Shown piece after piece: positions 1 through 8,385 of a DNA stretch of 64,000 nt. The stretch is from positions 18,031-82,030 of the forward strand of contig ONHW01000016.1 of NCBI GenBank assembly GCA_900317745.1, in the 5' to 3' direction. Under the pieces are notes generated by a model, which was not told where the DNA came from, searched no databases, and worked only from the letters and a program-made list of their open reading frames with translations. Both the position numbers and the translations under genes were made by a program. The first letter of the stretch is position 1, and each line of letters begins with the position of its first letter. This DNA comes from an uncultured Bacteroidales bacterium (GTDB taxonomy: Bacteria > Bacteroidota > Bacteroidia > Bacteroidales > Paludibacteraceae).

Positions 1-1
1 C

Positions 2-1096
2 TGTGCACTGAGTAGTGTGACGTTCGATGCCGTGTCATCGGCTGGCGAAGAGCAGGTGCGTATGCCGGATAATCTTTCTGATGAACTGCAGGCTATCTAC
101 CGCGTGTCGGTGGCTACGTTGCAGGAGTGCATGCAGACCGTGTATGAGGATGGACCGAAGCGTGACCGACGTCTGTGGTCGGGAGACCTGTATCTGCAAT
201 CGCTGGTTAACCGCTATAGTTTCCGTAACTTTGACCTCACCAAGCGATGCCTGTATCTGTTTGCAGCATTGGCAGCCGACGATGGCACTATTATCAGCAA
301 TATCATTGAGCAGCCTTACCCCCATCCGCAGATTGGCTCGTATATGATCACCTACTGCTTGCTTTGGAATTCCACATTGCTCGAATATCTGATTGATACC
401 GGCGATACAGCCACTGCGCAGGACCTGTGGCAGGTGGCAAAACGGCAGATGGAGGATGCGCTGTCGTATGTGGGAGAGGATTATATATTCGACATCCACA
501 AGCGCGATGTATGGATCTTCTTCGATTGGCGCGAGCACGAAGGTTTGGATGTATCTGCAGCCATGCAGGCGGCTACTGTCTTTGCCATTGACCAGACGTA
601 CGATCTGGCTCGTCGCTTGGGCAGAACCAATGAGGTGAAGCATTATCCCGATATCGCTGCCAAGATGCGTCGGGCTGCTATCAGGCAGATGTATGACGCC
701 AAACGCGGTGTTATCTTCAGCGGCCCGGAGCGACAACTGTCAGTTCAGTCGCAGACCTGGGCGGTGAAGGCTGGCATCCTCACCGGCGCCAAGGCGCGCA
801 AGGCGCTGACAACGGCTCTGGCTGACCGGCAAGCCATCCAGCCGGGCACGCCGTACGCTACCCATTATGTGGTCGAAGCTATGGTTCTTGCGGGCATGAC
901 TGCCGAGGCGCGCGAGTACCTCACGGATTATTGGGGAGGCATGGTGCGCAAGGGTGCTGATACGTTCTGGGAAGCCTACGACCCGAATAACGATTATCTG
1001 TCGCCTTACGACTTCTTCCCCGTCAACTCTGCATGCCATGCATGGAGCTGTACACCGGTATATTTCATGCAGAAGTATCCGGAAGTATTCAAGTAA
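2..1096 (+). CDS. Six-hairpin glycosidase, GH78 alpha-L-rhamnosidase-like (5' end outside window)
   Basis: The frame is open from base 2 with no stop, so this is the last 364 residues of a longer protein; the GTG at 17 is internal, not a start. The visible part is an alpha/alpha-barrel typical of GH78-like enzymes, which release terminal L-rhamnose. The segment PKRDRRLWSGD at about 154-186 matches the conserved catalytic-acid region, and DTFWEAYD near 958-981 matches the region of the general base. Unlike the GH78 enzyme at 17354, it lacks the NERLGW form of the first motif and so belongs to a different subgroup. It has no C-terminal tail of the type seen on the following secreted proteins. 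Rhamnose specificity is inferred from family and from the rhamnose genes downstream; another six-hairpin specificity is possible. Confidence 0.75.
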   Translation, partial: CALSSVTFDAVSSAGEEQVRMPDNLSDELQAIYRVSVATLQECMQTVYEDGPKRDRRLWSGDLYLQSLVNRYSFRNFDLTKRCLYLFAALAADDGTIISNIIEQPYPHPQIGSYMITYCLLWNSTLLEYLIDTGDTATAQDLWQVAKRQMEDALSYVGEDYIFDIHKRDVWIFFDWREHEGLDVSAAMQAATVFAIDQTYDLARRLGRTNEVKHYPDIAAKMRRAAIRQMYDAKRGVIFSGPERQLSVQSQTWAVKAGILTGAKARKALTTALADRQAIQPGTPYATHYVVEAMVLAGMTAEAREYLTDYWGGMVRKGADTFWEAYDPNNDYLSPYDFFPVNSACHAWSCTPVYFMQKYPEVFK

Positions 1097-1152
1097 TAAT
1101 ATCAATTATTAACTATTAACTTTTCATTTTAACCCCTTAAAACATTAATCGT

Positions 1153-1878
1153 ATGAAAAAGCTATTCTTTTTGAGCCTTATGGTTCTGACGGCAGCTACG
1201 ATGTCTGCCAAGCGTTATTACGTGATGGGTGATGACCGCGCTATCCCTATGTCGGCAAACACCTCTATCATGGAGAAAACCGAACTCATGCTCTGGATTC
1301 GTGACTGGGGCGATCAGTCGCTCACCTGCTCGCTGGAGACCAGCAGCGATGCCGGTCCTTCGGGATTCAGCTATCTCGTTTTTATGTGCCACAGCGATAA
1401 CACGGGTGCACCCGCTTCCGGTTACTACGGCGCAACATGGGCTATCAAAGAGCCGCTCGACCTCACCGAGATTACTGAAGACTGGAAGATGGTTATCGTC
1501 TGCAAGACCGATGTACCTGTATGGACACTGACCGTTACCGGTGATGCTTGCACGCTTGACCTCGCTGCCAAAGTAGCCACCAAGGACAACCAAACTTGGC
1601 AGACTATCGAAATCCCGATGTTCGATATCTTCGACAAGGGTATCTCCTTCGCTCAGCCGCTGGCAACAGGTTACCTGTTCAATATGCTGACCAACGACAA
1701 CACCGCTACCACGCAGCTCTGCATAGACTCGTGGTACTTCACCGACGGCAACGACGACGAGGGCGATGCTGTTGACAATGTATCGCTGACCGGCAAGGCT
1801 ACCAAGGTTATCGAGAACGGACAGATCGTTATTATCAAGAACGGCGTTCGTTTCAATGCTCTGGGTGCACAACTGTAA
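1153..1878 (+). CDS. Secreted single B-module protein with short C-terminal tail
   Basis: A 241-residue protein with a signal peptide (about residues 1-19, ending MSA before KRYYVMG). The rest resembles one copy of the beta-rich module, called B here, that recurs in the proteins at 3496, 5523 and 12141: it begins K-R-Y-Y, has a W in the middle and ends in a D-S-W-Y-F-T-D strand. The last 27 residues form the shared tail (KVIENGQIVIIKNG, then FNALG). No catalytic motif is visible. The neighbours are glycosidases, so a glycan-binding surface protein is the simplest inference, but no named family was recognised. Confidence 0.7.
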   Translation: MKKLFFLSLMVLTAATMSAKRYYVMGDDRAIPMSANTSIMEKTELMLWIRDWGDQSLTCSLETSSDAGPSGFSYLVFMCHSDNTGAPASGYYGATWAIKEPLDLTEITEDWKMVIVCKTDVPVWTLTVTGDACTLDLAAKVATKDNQTWQTIEIPMFDIFDKGISFAQPLATGYLFNMLTNDNTATTQLCIDSWYFTDGNDDEGDAVDNVSLTGKATKVIENGQIVIIKNGVRFNALGAQL

Positions 1879-1908
1879 TTGACACCATTCTGACTAACGT
1901 CACTTATG

Positions 1909-1935
1909 CCGGCGGCGGCTGACTACTGCCGCCGG
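1909..1935 (+). terminator. GC-rich hairpin between secreted-protein genes
   Basis: CCGGCGGC (1909-1916) pairs perfectly with GCCGCCGG (1928-1935) around an 11-base loop, 31 bases after the stop of the gene at 1153. No T-run follows, so it may be a partial terminator or an mRNA-stabilising stem rather than a strong intrinsic terminator. Confidence 0.45.
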
Positions 1936-1959
1936 TTGCTAATCAAACCTCTCTGACCA

Positions 1960-3327
1960 ATGAAGCGACTGATAACTTTTACACTTGCTCTTACTCTGAT
2001 CTTGTGCGCTGCAATGGCGCAGCAACCGCGTAGCAACAAACGCGGTGCGGGTACGAACAATATGGCGTACCGTGCTAACTTCGAAGTGCTCAACCCCGGA
2101 TTGTCATGGTTCTACAACTGGACATTCACAGCACCTACGGTCATTGCCAACGATTGGGAGTCACTCAATCTTGAGTATGTGCCTATGACCTGGGGCGGCG
2201 GTCTGGACCGCGAAGGTGGACTGGATAAGATTCGCGCCTACCTCAGTCAGCACCCGAGTATCAAGTATATCCTGGGGTTCAACGAACCGAACTTCACTTC
2301 CCAATCGCGTATGACGCCTAAGTACGCCGCTTCGCAGTGGCCCTATCTCGAGCAGATTGCCGATGAGTTCAACCTCACCATCGTAGGACCCGCACTGAAC
2401 TTCGGTCCTGCAGGAGGATCGGTGCGCGACGAGGATGATGGTCACGAATATACCAGTCCGTACGACTGGTACGACAAGTTCTTCTCCTACTGCCCCGATT
2501 GCCGAGTTGACCATATCGCCATTCACCTGTATATGCCTACCGGCGCTTTGCAGGGAACAATCGACCAGTTCTGGCAGAAGTACCACCGACCTATCTGGCT
2601 CACCGAGTTCAACTACAACTCCGGCGGCAGTGCCACACCTGAAGATCACATGCGCTTCCTTACGTCCGAACTGGAGATGCTTGAGAAGCATCCGCACGTC
2701 TTTCGCTATGCATGGTTCATGACCTACAGCAGTGTATGGCAGATCAACCTGCTCGACCTCGGAGAGGGCAAACTTACCGACCTCGGCAAACTCTATGTAG
2801 GTATGTCCAGCTTCGACTCGACGTACTATCACTCCGTAGGCGAGAAGATCCCTGCTGCGCATTATCAGAACGCCAAGTCCGTGACTATACGCACCTCAAC
2901 CGATGATACCAACACCCTCATGCTCAAGGATATGTCCACCGGCTCGTGGGCGGAATATCTGGTAGAAGTACCCAGGTCGGATACCTACAAAGTGTTCATG
3001 CACCTGGCATGCAAATCCGGCTCGAAGATTGATGTCTATGAGGACGATCAACTCGTTACTACCCTCCAACCGACTGCTACCTCTACGACTGATTTCGACA
3101 CGTGGGGAACGCAGCAGTTCGATGTCCCGCTCACTGCCGGCAAACATCGCCTGAAGTTCTATAGCAACGCCCGACTCTATTACTACGAGTGGCTCAGCAT
3201 CGGCGAACCCACGCCTGTCGAGCAGACGGCCGCGCAAACGCTACCGGCAAAATGTATAGAAAACGGTCAACTGCTCATCCATACCAACGGAAGGACGTAT
3301 AATGCTTTCGGTCAAGCCGTTGATTGA
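1960..3327 (+). CDS. GH128-type beta-1,3-glucanase with CBM6-like domain and C-terminal tail
   Basis: 455 residues with a signal peptide (cleavage near AMA-QQ, residue 20). Residues about 30-280 are a glycosyl-hydrolase catalytic core of the GH128 type. The acid/base Glu lies in GFNEPN (E109) and the nucleophile Glu in WLTEFN (E216), each at the end of a beta-strand as the family requires. Residues about 290-410 resemble a CBM6-type beta-sandwich, and the protein ends in the shared tail (CIENGQLLIHTNG, then YNAFG). GH128 enzymes cleave beta-1,3-glucans such as laminarin or curdlan, so that substrate is inferred from family. A paralogue with the same architecture lies at 15998. It is probably exported to the cell surface. 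Confidence 0.85.
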   Translation: MKRLITFTLALTLILCAAMAQQPRSNKRGAGTNNMAYRANFEVLNPGLSWFYNWTFTAPTVIANDWESLNLEYVPMTWGGGLDREGGLDKIRAYLSQHPSIKYILGFNEPNFTSQSRMTPKYAASQWPYLEQIADEFNLTIVGPALNFGPAGGSVRDEDDGHEYTSPYDWYDKFFSYCPDCRVDHIAIHLYMPTGALQGTIDQFWQKYHRPIWLTEFNYNSGGSATPEDHMRFLTSELEMLEKHPHVFRYAWFMTYSSVWQINLLDLGEGKLTDLGKLYVGMSSFDSTYYHSVGEKIPAAHYQNAKSVTIRTSTDDTNTLMLKDMSTGSWAEYLVEVPRSDTYKVFMHLACKSGSKIDVYEDDQLVTTLQPTATSTTDFDTWGTQQFDVPLTAGKHRLKFYSNARLYYYEWLSIGEPTPVEQTAAQTLPAKCIENGQLLIHTNGRTYNAFGQAVD

Positions 3328-3433
3328 TGCCGATTTATGCCCAAAAGTGCTATAAAGCATAAAACAATATACTAAATGTCAAAATTCATATATTTTTCGC
3401 CATTATTCATATCTTACTTTGGCAAAAAAGCAG

Positions 3434-3441
3434 TAATTTTG
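3434..3441 (+). promoter_or_regulatory. Possible Bacteroidota -7 element (TAATTTTG)
   Basis: TAATTTTG fits the Bacteroidota -7 consensus TAxxTTTG and lies 55 bases before the ATG at 3496, in an AT-rich gap. No TTTG is found 20 bases upstream, so the -33 element is weak or absent. A weak TTTATGC/GCATAAA stem (3334-3363) precedes it and may end the previous transcript. Confidence 0.4.
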
Positions 3442-3495
3442 CAGCGTTATTGATAATAATACGTGATTTTTATTAATTTCTAAATCTCTAATAGT

Positions 3496-5250
3496 ATGAA
3501 AAAGTTTTTCCTCTTCATCGCAATGGCAGTAGCCACAATGGCTGCCAATGCTACCACCTATGCACTCTTTGGCGCAGTCCCCGAAGGTGCTACTGACCTG
3601 ACGGCTAAAGTTGTAGCCGAAGCACAAGGCACGGCTGCTTTTGCTGAAGGCGTGCTGACCGGCGCAGGTCTGCCCGGACGTATCAACGAAACGAGCAACT
3701 ATCTGCGCTTGTCGTTCTCTGAGGCACAGGATCTCTCTCTTACGGATGAGTTTGCTCTGCACATCGTTCTCCAAAAGGCTGACGGCGCTGCAGGCAAGGT
3801 GCAAGTATCTCTCTGCAACAATGGTTGGAATGCTGCACGTGTCGCTTGGGAAATTGAGAATGCCGACATCGCTGCCGACAAGGCTTCGGATGTAGCGCTC
3901 AAGTATGGCGATCGCAATACAGGTAACTGGAACAGTTACGGTGAGTCGAACATCGTTGGCGATAAGACGTTCACCAATGAGATCATGCGTATCAGCGCAG
4001 CCAGCGGCGAGCAGTTCACCATCACATCCATCTATTTGGAGTCTAAGTATGAATCGCAAGGTGGCGATGACCCTGTTACGCCTCCCACTCCCGAAGGCAA
4101 TGTACGTTACTACCTCTATCGTGGCAACAACACCGATGCGCTGCCTACCATTGATGAGGTAACCTGCATTGACGTTCGTCCTACTGCCAACGCTACCGTT
4201 TCCTGCAACTCTGCAGCTCAAGATGCCGCTGTTACCGACTACGCACAGTTCACCGTCAACGGATCGTGGTGCGCTATCGACCACAAGCCGACGGCAACTG
4301 TTACCAATGCTATCGACAACACCTATTACCTCGTCGTTCGATTCAAAACAGACTTGGCTGATGGGGCTGTCACCAGCAACAAACTCCGCTTCAACCTCTC
4401 CAGCGGTGCAGGTAACTTCTATATCAACAACTCTGAAGAAGTTACGTACAACGACGGCAAGTGGCATATCGTTCAGCTCGCGCTCGCTGATGCCAATGGC
4501 AACAAACCGTCTTCTTACCTCGTCGCCAACCAGCACGCTTTCCAGATTCACCTCGACGGTAATGGCGCGTCCGGCAAGATCATCGCTATCGACTATGCGT
4601 ACTTCACCAACGACATCTCCGCTATTGACGAAGGTACAGCCGCGGACGGCGAGATACCTGTTGAACCGGAAGTTATCCCCGAGCAAGACCCGTACCTCAC
4701 ATCTGAGTGGTGGAACTGCTCTGTATCCAACGAGTTCTTTGGTATAACAACCAACGCCGAGTGGTGGTTCAACTTCCAACTCAAGAACAATGCTGCCGTT
4801 GACCTCACACCGGTTTATAGCACCTGGCGACTCGTTATCCGCCTCAGGAACGGTGTTGTTGAGGACGGTCAGGACCGTGGACTGACCATCGAGATGGGTG
4901 AGCCTGCAGCCAATGTTAACTTGGTTAGCACCTTTGCTGAGGCTGAAAACTTCGTAGTCAAAGAGCTTCCGCTCACAGAGAGCCTGACCGATGCCAAGCA
5001 CTTGAAGGAACTGGCTGCCGGAGCAAACATCCTCGTTATGTCTTCCGGTAACAACAACGAGGCAGGTCGTGCCATCGAGTTCGATTACATCTACTTCACC
5101 AACGAACCGGAGTCTGTTGATCCCGCTACAGGCTTGGATTGCACCGGCAATACTGTTCTTGACCAACCGGTTAAGTTCATCAACAACGGTCAGATGTTTA
5201 TCCGCCGTGGTGATGTAATATACGATCTCAATGGCCAGCAAATTCGCTAA
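3496..5250 (+). CDS. Secreted multimodular A-B-B' protein with C-terminal tail
   Basis: 584 residues with a signal peptide of about 19. Module A (about 21-185) starts TYALFGAVPEGATDL and includes an LCNNGWN motif. Module B (about 203-378) runs from VRYYLYRG to IDYAYFTND. A diverged B-like module (about 395-540) ends FDYIYFTNEP. Proline-rich linkers separate the modules. Residues 556-584 form the shared tail (FINNGQMFIRRG, then YDLNG). No catalytic residues are recognisable. Modules of this kind, beta-rich and repeated next to glucanases, suggest carbohydrate binding, but that is inference. Module A also occurs at 5523 and 14718, and B at 1153, 5523 and 12141. Confidence 0.7.
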   Translation: MKKFFLFIAMAVATMAANATTYALFGAVPEGATDLTAKVVAEAQGTAAFAEGVLTGAGLPGRINETSNYLRLSFSEAQDLSLTDEFALHIVLQKADGAAGKVQVSLCNNGWNAARVAWEIENADIAADKASDVALKYGDRNTGNWNSYGESNIVGDKTFTNEIMRISAASGEQFTITSIYLESKYESQGGDDPVTPPTPEGNVRYYLYRGNNTDALPTIDEVTCIDVRPTANATVSCNSAAQDAAVTDYAQFTVNGSWCAIDHKPTATVTNAIDNTYYLVVRFKTDLADGAVTSNKLRFNLSSGAGNFYINNSEEVTYNDGKWHIVQLALADANGNKPSSYLVANQHAFQIHLDGNGASGKIIAIDYAYFTNDISAIDEGTAADGEIPVEPEVIPEQDPYLTSEWWNCSVSNEFFGITTNAEWWFNFQLKNNAAVDLTPVYSTWRLVIRLRNGVVEDGQDRGLTIEMGEPAANVNLVSTFAEAENFVVKELPLTESLTDAKHLKELAAGANILVMSSGNNNEAGRAIEFDYIYFTNEPESVDPATGLDCTGNTVLDQPVKFINNGQMFIRRGDVIYDLNGQQIR

Positions 5251-5274
5251 TCATGACCGATTAACAAAAAATAT

Positions 5275-5328
5275 AATGGCAAAAGTGGCAAAAATGGCAA
5301 TTTTGTCAACTTGGTCACTTTTGCCATT
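5275..5328. repeat. 13-bp perfect inverted repeat, probable transcript-end hairpin
   Basis: AATGGCAAAAGTG (5275-5287) is the exact reverse complement of CACTTTTGCCATT (5316-5328), with a 28-base loop that repeats GGCAAAAATGGC internally. It lies 24 bases after a stop codon, which suits a terminator or mRNA 3' stem. A related motif (TTGCCATTTGGCAC when read on the minus strand) occurs near 31751. Confidence 0.5.
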
Positions 5329-5382
5329 TCTGCCACATATACTCTCTATTAATCCAACATTTTCGAACGCAGTGTTCAAATA

Positions 5383-5426
5383 GTTAGCGTTAGTGATTCG
5401 TTAATGATTCGTTAGAGATTCATTAG
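5383..5426. repeat. Tandem 11-bp repeats upstream of a secreted-protein gene
   Basis: Successive units at 5394, 5405 and 5416 read TGATTCGTTAA, TGATTCGTTAG and AGATTCATTAG; a more degenerate unit begins at 5383. The 11-base period puts each copy on the same face of the helix, as for cooperative protein-binding sites. It lies about 100 bases before the gene at 5523. Confidence 0.5.
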
Positions 5427-5522
5427 TTATTATCGGACCTTTTAGCACCTTAAGTAGAACTGTCAGCGGTGCCAAACAAGGAATATGTATAAACAACCAT
5501 AGTAACCCCAAAAACTAATACA

Positions 5523-8243
5523 ATGAAACGTTTGTTTTTATCTTTAACTTTTGCCTGCCTCGGTCTGTTCGTCTCCACCCAGGCGCAAACTCCCGCCGGC
5601 TACGCCATCTTCGGCGACGTGCCTGATGGCTATACTGACCTCTCAAGTGCTGTTAATGTTGTCGGAGCAGGTTCATATTCAGATAAAGTTGTTATAGAAG
5701 ATGGTAAGATCAAACTTACAGGTAACACTTCTTTATCAACAACTCGTGTTTGCTCAGATGAAAGCAATAATGTAAGACTGCAGTTTACATCTGTGCAAAC
5801 GTTAACGTGGACATCTGATTTCGCCATACACATTAAAATTAAAAAAGGAAGCACAAATTCCAATGCTAATTTTCATTTCGCATTATGTCGGGACGGCTGG
5901 AATTCCAAACGTTTAGGCTACTTTATTCCGCAATCTGAAATCTCTGATGCTGATGAAAGCGAGATAGTCTTGCAGTTGGGTGATCGCGCGACGACAGACT
6001 GGAGTAGTGCTAACGATAATCAAATGTATGGAACAAACATGTCATTCGGCGCAAATGATATAGTGCGTTTGCAAGCTGCCACAGGTGATTATTTCGAAAT
6101 ATCCCAAATATTCATCGAGGCCGAATATGTAGCACCTGTAGAACCTCTGACACCTCAAGACCCCAAGCGTTATTACTTTGTACGCGGTGGAGATCTTCCC
6201 GTAATTGATGGAGTTGAGTGCGTTGATTTACGCGCAACAACCTATTCTGCTTGGGGAACAAATAGTATTACTGCTCCGACATTAAATGAAAACGGTGCAT
6301 CGTTTACGCTTCCGAATAGTTGGTTTGCGGCAGATATTAGACCCAAAGCACAATGTATGGCAGATGTTCGCCGTGCAGACTGGTATCTGCGTATGAAATT
6401 CAAAACCGATGCTTCTTCTCTGGCAAATCAAAATCTTTGTATCAATTTAAGTAATGGTGCTAACAACTTCCATTTGACAAATGATTATGGAGATGGGGAG
6501 TGGCACGATATAACCTTCTCATTGGATGATGCAGCAAATACTTTGCGTTCCTTCCCTGTTGCCGCAAATGATATTGCTTTCCAATTGCATGCTAACGGAT
6601 CCTTGAATGGCTCTTATTTCAATATTGAATACGCGTATCTTACCAATGACCCCGATTCTGACGAGAAACCGGCTATCGTTGATGAAGAAGCACCGGCTAA
6701 CTTCAGTGTGACGGAGAAACCGGCGGCAACTACATTTAGTTCTACTACGTTGCTACTATACGCCGAGGACGAAGATACGCCAATCACATACACTATCCGT
6801 TATGCCGTCAAGAACTCCGGTGATACGCCTACGGAAACATCCGTTAACGGTGCACAAGGCTCAACGGTTGAGAAAACCATATCCGGTCTGGCTCCTGAAA
6901 CAACGTACACCTTCTCTGTAGTTGCCAGTGACCCGAACGGCAACGAAACATCACCTGTCGAGTTGGATATCACTACAGCCGCATTTGCCGCACAACGTTA
7001 CTATCTCTGGCGTGGCGATAACTCCGATTTTCCATCCTCGGCTTCTGTTACAAGTACATACGTCGACTGCAATCTGGAGTTTGGCAACAGTTCCAGAAAC
7101 GCTCGAGCAACAGACTATATTTCCGCCACTACGGGCAACACATGGATTGCAATTACACTCAAACCCAAAGCAACCGTCGCTAATGACATTGATGACGATT
7201 GGTATATTGTCGTTCGCTTCCGTGCCAATTTGTCGAATAATGTCTTTGGCTTCAACAATTTCCGTCTCAATCTATCCAACAATGCTCAAAACTGGTATAT
7301 CAATAATGATGATGCGGATAAGCCCTTCGGCCGTGATTATTACGATGGGCAATGGATTGTACTCAAGAAGCGTATCGGTGAACGCCGCGCTGGGACTGTT
7401 GTTCCTGCATCTTATTTGCAAGCAGGCCAAGTGGCTGTTCAAATGCATGTCAATGCCAACCTCATTGCCGGCGAGTTCCTTGACCTCGATTACGCCTATT
7501 TTACCAACGACATTTCCTCCATTGACGAAGGAACACAATCGCGCCGCAGGATTGTGCTGAAAGACAGTCAGAATAACTCCTCTGTTCTTGCGGCACGCAA
7601 CGGCGAGACGGTTGATGTGGATCTCGTTCGCTCATTGTCTTCGGCAAGTTACAACTCGTTCTGCGTACCGTTCAGCATGAACGCTGAGCAAGTGGAAAAA
7701 GCCTTTGGTGCAGACGTCAAAATTGGCAAACTCGATAACGCCCGCATCAAGGAGAATGATGAACTTTATCTCGGTTTTGCTTTCGTGGACGCTATTGAAG
7801 CCGGTGTGCCGTATATTATCCAACCGGGCAGCAATGTTACAAGTTCGCTCATTCATGATGTAACTATTAGCAACGCGCTCGTTCCCACCGTTATTGATGG
7901 CGTAATCACGTTCCACGGTGTTGTCAATCCAACAGAGATTTCCGCCCAGTCGGCTGAGGATCATACAATCCTGCTGTTGGGTGCTGAGAACACCCTGTCA
8001 TGGCCGAACACGACTGCTAATATCAAAGGTATGCGTGCTTACTTCCAAACCACCTCGGCTATTGCTCCTGTTGTTCGCAGAGCGCGTCTGGGCTTTGAGC
8101 AAACCGAAGTAGCCACCGATATCCATGATCTCCCAACCGCCGACAATGTAGCAAAAGTGGTTCACGACGGACAACTTTACATCCTTCGTGACGGCGAGGA
8201 GTACTCGGTATTAGGTCAACACATTCACCATATCAACCAATAA
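5523..8243 (+). CDS. Large secreted A-B-FN3-B protein with C-terminal tail
   Basis: 906 residues with a signal peptide of about 21 (ending TQAQ). Visible order: module A (24-202, GYAIFGDVPDGYTDL), module B (215-378), a fibronectin-III-like domain (388-487, ending LAPETTYTFSVVASD), a second B (490-670), a beta-rich domain of unknown family (about 675-870), and the shared tail (VVHDGQLYILRDG, then YSVLG). No enzyme motifs are seen. The part from about 5640 to 6660 is visibly more AT-rich, with codon choice unlike its 3' half and its neighbours, which suggests recombination. It is likely a surface-exposed binding protein; the modules are of no named family that I recognise. Confidence 0.7.
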   Translation: MKRLFLSLTFACLGLFVSTQAQTPAGYAIFGDVPDGYTDLSSAVNVVGAGSYSDKVVIEDGKIKLTGNTSLSTTRVCSDESNNVRLQFTSVQTLTWTSDFAIHIKIKKGSTNSNANFHFALCRDGWNSKRLGYFIPQSEISDADESEIVLQLGDRATTDWSSANDNQMYGTNMSFGANDIVRLQAATGDYFEISQIFIEAEYVAPVEPLTPQDPKRYYFVRGGDLPVIDGVECVDLRATTYSAWGTNSITAPTLNENGASFTLPNSWFAADIRPKAQCMADVRRADWYLRMKFKTDASSLANQNLCINLSNGANNFHLTNDYGDGEWHDITFSLDDAANTLRSFPVAANDIAFQLHANGSLNGSYFNIEYAYLTNDPDSDEKPAIVDEEAPANFSVTEKPAATTFSSTTLLLYAEDEDTPITYTIRYAVKNSGDTPTETSVNGAQGSTVEKTISGLAPETTYTFSVVASDPNGNETSPVELDITTAAFAAQRYYLWRGDNSDFPSSASVTSTYVDCNLEFGNSSRNARATDYISATTGNTWIAITLKPKATVANDIDDDWYIVVRFRANLSNNVFGFNNFRLNLSNNAQNWYINNDDADKPFGRDYYDGQWIVLKKRIGERRAGTVVPASYLQAGQVAVQMHVNANLIAGEFLDLDYAYFTNDISSIDEGTQSRRRIVLKDSQNNSSVLAARNGETVDVDLVRSLSSASYNSFCVPFSMNAEQVEKAFGADVKIGKLDNARIKENDELYLGFAFVDAIEAGVPYIIQPGSNVTSSLIHDVTISNALVPTVIDGVITFHGVVNPTEISAQSAEDHTILLLGAENTLSWPNTTANIKGMRAYFQTTSAIAPVVRRARLGFEQTEVATDIHDLPTADNVAKVVHDGQLYILRDGEEYSVLGQHIHHINQ

Positions 8244-8255
8244 ATTCTGACGATT

Positions 8256-8384
8256 ATGAAAAAGTATATCAGTCCGCAAACAGATATTGTTTCCTCCGCT
8301 ATCGTCGGAGTGGTACTTATGGTAAGCAATAATGCGGGATTAAACTATTCTGAGGACGGAATAGATCCCAACAATGCATGGTAA
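8256..8384 (+). CDS. 42-residue small protein
   Basis: Starts MKKYISPQTDIV and ends DPNNAW. It lies 12 bases after the stop at 8243, and its stop is 1 base before the best start of the next gene (8386), so it sits within the operon. The central stretch SSAIVGVVLMVS is hydrophobic. Short proteins starting MKKYxxP are, to my recollection, common beside exported-protein genes in Bacteroidales, but no function is known to me. Coding status rests on the in-frame start, tight spacing and clean stop. Confidence 0.55.
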   Translation: MKKYISPQTDIVSSAIVGVVLMVSNNAGLNYSEDGIDPNNAW

Positions 8385-8385
8385 T

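Larger units (their letters stand above)
5251..5522. other. 272-base intergenic region with hairpin and 11-base repeats
   Basis: It holds the inverted repeat at 5275-5328 and, at 5383-5426, about four copies of an 11-base unit of the form TGATTCGTTAG. No clear TAxxTTTG promoter and no small reading frame with a plausible start context was found. Confidence 0.6.

Noticed and set aside
3403-5241. A 612-codon open frame on the minus strand across the gene at 3496
   Set aside because: The plus strand encodes a clear secreted modular protein. The antisense frame has no domain or signal peptide and arises from codon bias.
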